This document shows positions 61,206-64,000 of a DNA stretch of 64,000 bases, piece after piece. The DNA lies in contig KB722755.1 in assembly GCA_000349905.1 (NCBI GenBank), positions 11,602 to 75,601 on the forward strand, in the 5' to 3' direction. Under the pieces are notes generated by a model that worked only from the letters and a program-made list of their open reading frames with translations, was not told the origin of the DNA and ran no database searches. The stretch is from Volvariella volvacea V23. Its lineage: Eukaryota > Basidiomycota > Agaricomycetes > Agaricales > Pluteaceae. The translations under genes and the position numbers were made by a program. How positions within the stretch are numbered: the stretch's first letter is position 1; every line of letters starts with the position of its first letter.

Positions 61206-64000
61206 TCAGTTATTGCAAGCGTGAACCAGCTCTTGCGCACTCCCGACCATATTATCGATATCTAGGGTGCATTGAGCAAATCCGGACCAAAGCACGGGCA
61301 TAGCAAAAGAGAACTCACAAGTTAAAAAGTCATCTAACGGTACCATGTCCAGCTTTCCCAAAGGTGTCGAAGAGACTAGAGGTTGACCACTCCAGAGCAC
61401 TCTCACGAAGTACTTGGTCATCTGGTTACCAGAACCGTTCTCTTGCGCACTGTGATGAGGGCGAGGGCCTTGTCCAGGGCCAGATGGTGACGCGCCATTA
61501 CTCGAATACAACTCGAATACAACCTCGGCACCCCTGTTGTCGATTTGTAAACGAGTATTAGAGATTGAAAATCGAACAAAAGAGAGACAAGATACCCACA
61601 TTCCGGGCCAGACCATCTCTTCGATTTGTAAAAACGCCAGAAGAGAAGAAATAGATCCATCATGCGCAACATTGTGCGCATACTTGACCCTGCTTCCGGC
61701 ATTGACTTTAGCCACCAAATGGCTTTTTAACTCCAGCATCCAACCACCAAATCTGAGTGCGCCGTAGCTGGCAGACAGAGGTGCACCCCTGAAAAGATAC
61801 CCACATTCCCAGTTTCCAAGTCGATATACAGTGTTGGCCTACAAGAAATATTAGTACCTGGGTTAAGAGGAGGAAGAGAGCGTACGTCTTCTTGGGTGAG
61901 ACAAACCGAGGTATCGTTCAATGAGCAAGGAAGGGATTTGGCGTGGCATTGTTTGGCGCTCAAGTTATCGTAGTAGCTACCATAAATCATCATCAGTTTC
62001 TCGACGCTCGTGCCCAAGCTCGGACTTACTGATCGAATGAAGTATGCCACCCAGCCGTGTCCCCCCTCGCAATCCCTGAGACCTTATCTAACTTGTCGTA
62101 GATACCATCAGCCGCCGTTGCTCTTTGTAGGTGTTCCCGCCAAGTGTTGTCCGTCGTGATGGAATTTCTAATTGTGTTGACTCGGGGACACGAGTAAGTA
62201 GGCTCAAGAGAATCGATAGATGATGGTTGTATGAGCACTTGTACGGGGTCGCGTGGACGCGTAGGGTATAGACCTATCAAGAGTGCAGATAGTACTTGAG
62301 ACGTGATGGGGTTGTTTGTAACACCTGGACGTCAAGTGAGGAGCGAGTAATGACACACGTCGATGCTATAAAACGTACGGAAAGAGACCACTGCGGGATC
62401 AAATGCCGGAGGAATCTTCAGAATTGGGAAGTAAACCGCTCGCAGGTCCTAATATATTGCAAGGATCAGGCATGGTTGGATTTAAAACGACACAAGAACA
62501 TACCGAGCCATGTGCAATCGAGTCCTCAAGACCCTCTGGCGTTATCTGCGGGAATTGGCAACTGAAGCAGTCGATGAGAATATATTAGTTATTTCATCAT
62601 CTTTGATACTCACGTTGAATTGATAAAGCCGGGCCCAACGGTGTTTGACCATGGGTTTGCCGGGTCCCTGGAGCCTTGCCACTGGACAGGACTTCAAAGT
62701 CTGCTATAATAAATCGTATAGTCATGACACACATACCTGGAGACGACCAATACCTTTCGATCTGGAGTCGAAGTATGATGAGCTTGTCTCCCAAAGTCAA
62801 AACTGATCAAGAACCTACGTAACCGAACCGTAGAGAGGGCCGTCGTTGGTACAATCCCAGCTTACGTCCTCCTCAAAGAACGTATTACTCCCATACGGCG
62901 TTCGCTTATGGTGTCTCTGTATGACTTCCACGTACTCCAACTTGTACTGTTTCGGCGGAGTCCTACATTTATCGTAAGTACCAACAAAATGCAGGAAAAA
63001 CGAATAAAAAAACCTACACGTATTCCCGTTTCCTCACATGTGGCATGTTGCACCAATTATACATCCCATAGTCCTCATTCCTCACGCCAGAGGAATTAAA
63101 TATCCCTGGTGCGCCACTCCCCTCAAACGCCCAATCCAAACTATAGACTTGACTCTGGCTTTTAGGTGGATAATGCAGTGCCACTGCTTTCGCCAAATTA
63201 GTCCCTCTCAGCTGTAGCCCAAGTTTAAGCCCAAGTCCCATGAAATCAATCTCGGGAAACGTGGGCTCTGGAAGCAAAACGATCCCAAAGCCTAGGGCTA
63301 ATGAAACCAAAGCAACCATTGCCGTTGTCTTCCAACCGGAGGCAGGAGGATGTGCAGGAACGGGAGAAGAGTAATCGTCTTTTCCTGGAACGTCTTCTGG
63401 ATCAAAAGCTGATGCCGCTGCCCAAGCTGAAGCGTATTCTTCTGCTAGAACCAAAGGTGGGTTTGTAGGTTCACCTTTTTCTGATTCTTTTTGGGTTTTA
63501 GCTTCAACTTCGTTTGCGGTAACAGAGTCGGAAGATTCTGCGGCAGTTGAAGTATCGGTCGAAACAGAAGTGTTAGTGGACGCGTCCGAATTCGTGGATG
63601 GCGAGGGTGGTCGGGGAGGACTTGGAAGGGGGCGAGGCTGACAAGCGGGTTTGGGTGCCGAATGAGAAGTAGCCTGTGGAGCAGATGGGGATGGAGCAGC
63701 GGTAGAGGTCGAAGAAGAATTCAACGCAGACCCGAAGCTCAAGAATCTGGGTTTGAGTCGAAAGATGCTACCACCCATGCTCTTCCTTTTATTCTTGCCA
63801 TTGCGAACGTTCCTTCCATCATCCTCGCTTTCACCCTCCGGCGAGAATTCGCATAGCTGACCTTGCGTGCTACGTGGGAGCGGCCCGAACAGAGGTGTTT
63901 TGGCTTCTGGGGGTTGTAATGGCGACGGGGAGATTGGCTCTAGAGTCACGGCTGATGGCTGTTGTTCTGGCGTGTCCCCGACATCTGCCACATGCGACGA
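61206..64000 (-). CDS. Membrane-anchored histidine phosphatase, 5' end cut off
   Basis: Partial: the open frame runs off the 64000 end (no ATG before the first residues SSHVADVG). The N-terminal ~220 residues in view are Ser/Pro/Thr-rich and cytoplasmic-like, followed by one membrane helix (MVALVSLALGFGIVLL), which suggests a type II membrane protein. The catalytic start RHHKRTPYGSN is the histidine-phosphatase motif RHGxRxP with a second His in place of Gly. Further family blocks are WSNTVGPGFINST, CQFPQITPEGLEDS, TNNPITSQVLSALL and the distal YAHNVAHDGSIS, holding the proton donor. It resembles fungal and Dictyostelium acid phosphatases (counting-factor-60-like). The last exon starts 61262 or nearby. 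Exon borders between 62590 and 62900 are unclear. The substrate is unknown. Confidence 0.85.

Noticed and set aside
61004..61240. Hydrophobic 78-codon minus-strand frame
   Set aside because: It overlaps the last exon of the histidine phosphatase and is probably its 3' untranslated region.

Overview
The window is fungal nuclear DNA, most likely from an agaricomycete (Basidiomycota). Genes are broken by many introns of about 46-60 nt with GT..CTNA..AG signals. The gene set is typical of the group: a fused ARG5,6, a basidiomycete-type O-methyltransferase, F-box/LRR-like proteins, an agaricomycete-type seven-helix membrane protein, UBC13, calcineurin A, elongin C and a GGA adaptor. Reading frames were joined by hand through introns so that phase is kept across every junction; where this failed I say so. 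No species is claimed.

Layout. 1-5.5 kb is an AT-rich, almost CpG-free block of decayed transposons: two pogo/CENP-B-type transposase remnants in opposite orientation, a tRNA-like box and short repeats. It ends sharply at an F-box gene (minus). 7.9-19 kb holds an O-methyltransferase with a long extra tail, the mitochondrial arginine enzyme ARG5,6, a secreted His/Asp-rich protein and a BEM46-type hydrolase. 19.6-28.2 kb holds a giant Ser-rich RING-H2 protein (minus) and, head to head with it, the E2 enzyme UBC13 (plus). 29-37.6 kb holds an F-box-like protein, a frameshifted P-loop gene, elongin C and calcineurin A. 38-46.8 kb holds a Ser-rich unknown, a prenylcysteine methyltransferase, a flavin-type split-barrel protein, a GDSL esterase interrupted by an assembly gap, and a three-finger C2H2 protein. 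47.7-64 kb holds GGA, a conserved unknown, a seven-helix protein, an AAA ATPase, a hemerythrin-like protein, a secreted PI-PLC X protein and a histidine phosphatase cut off by the window end.

There is no operon-like logic or obvious metabolic cluster; most genes are housekeeping or signalling genes that happen to lie together. Links worth following are the UBC13/RING pair, the sharp boundary of CpG decay beside a gene, three GC-AG introns, several micro-exons of 12-24 nt, and the long tail on the O-methyltransferase. I found no convincing wholly new system; the best leads are those local oddities.
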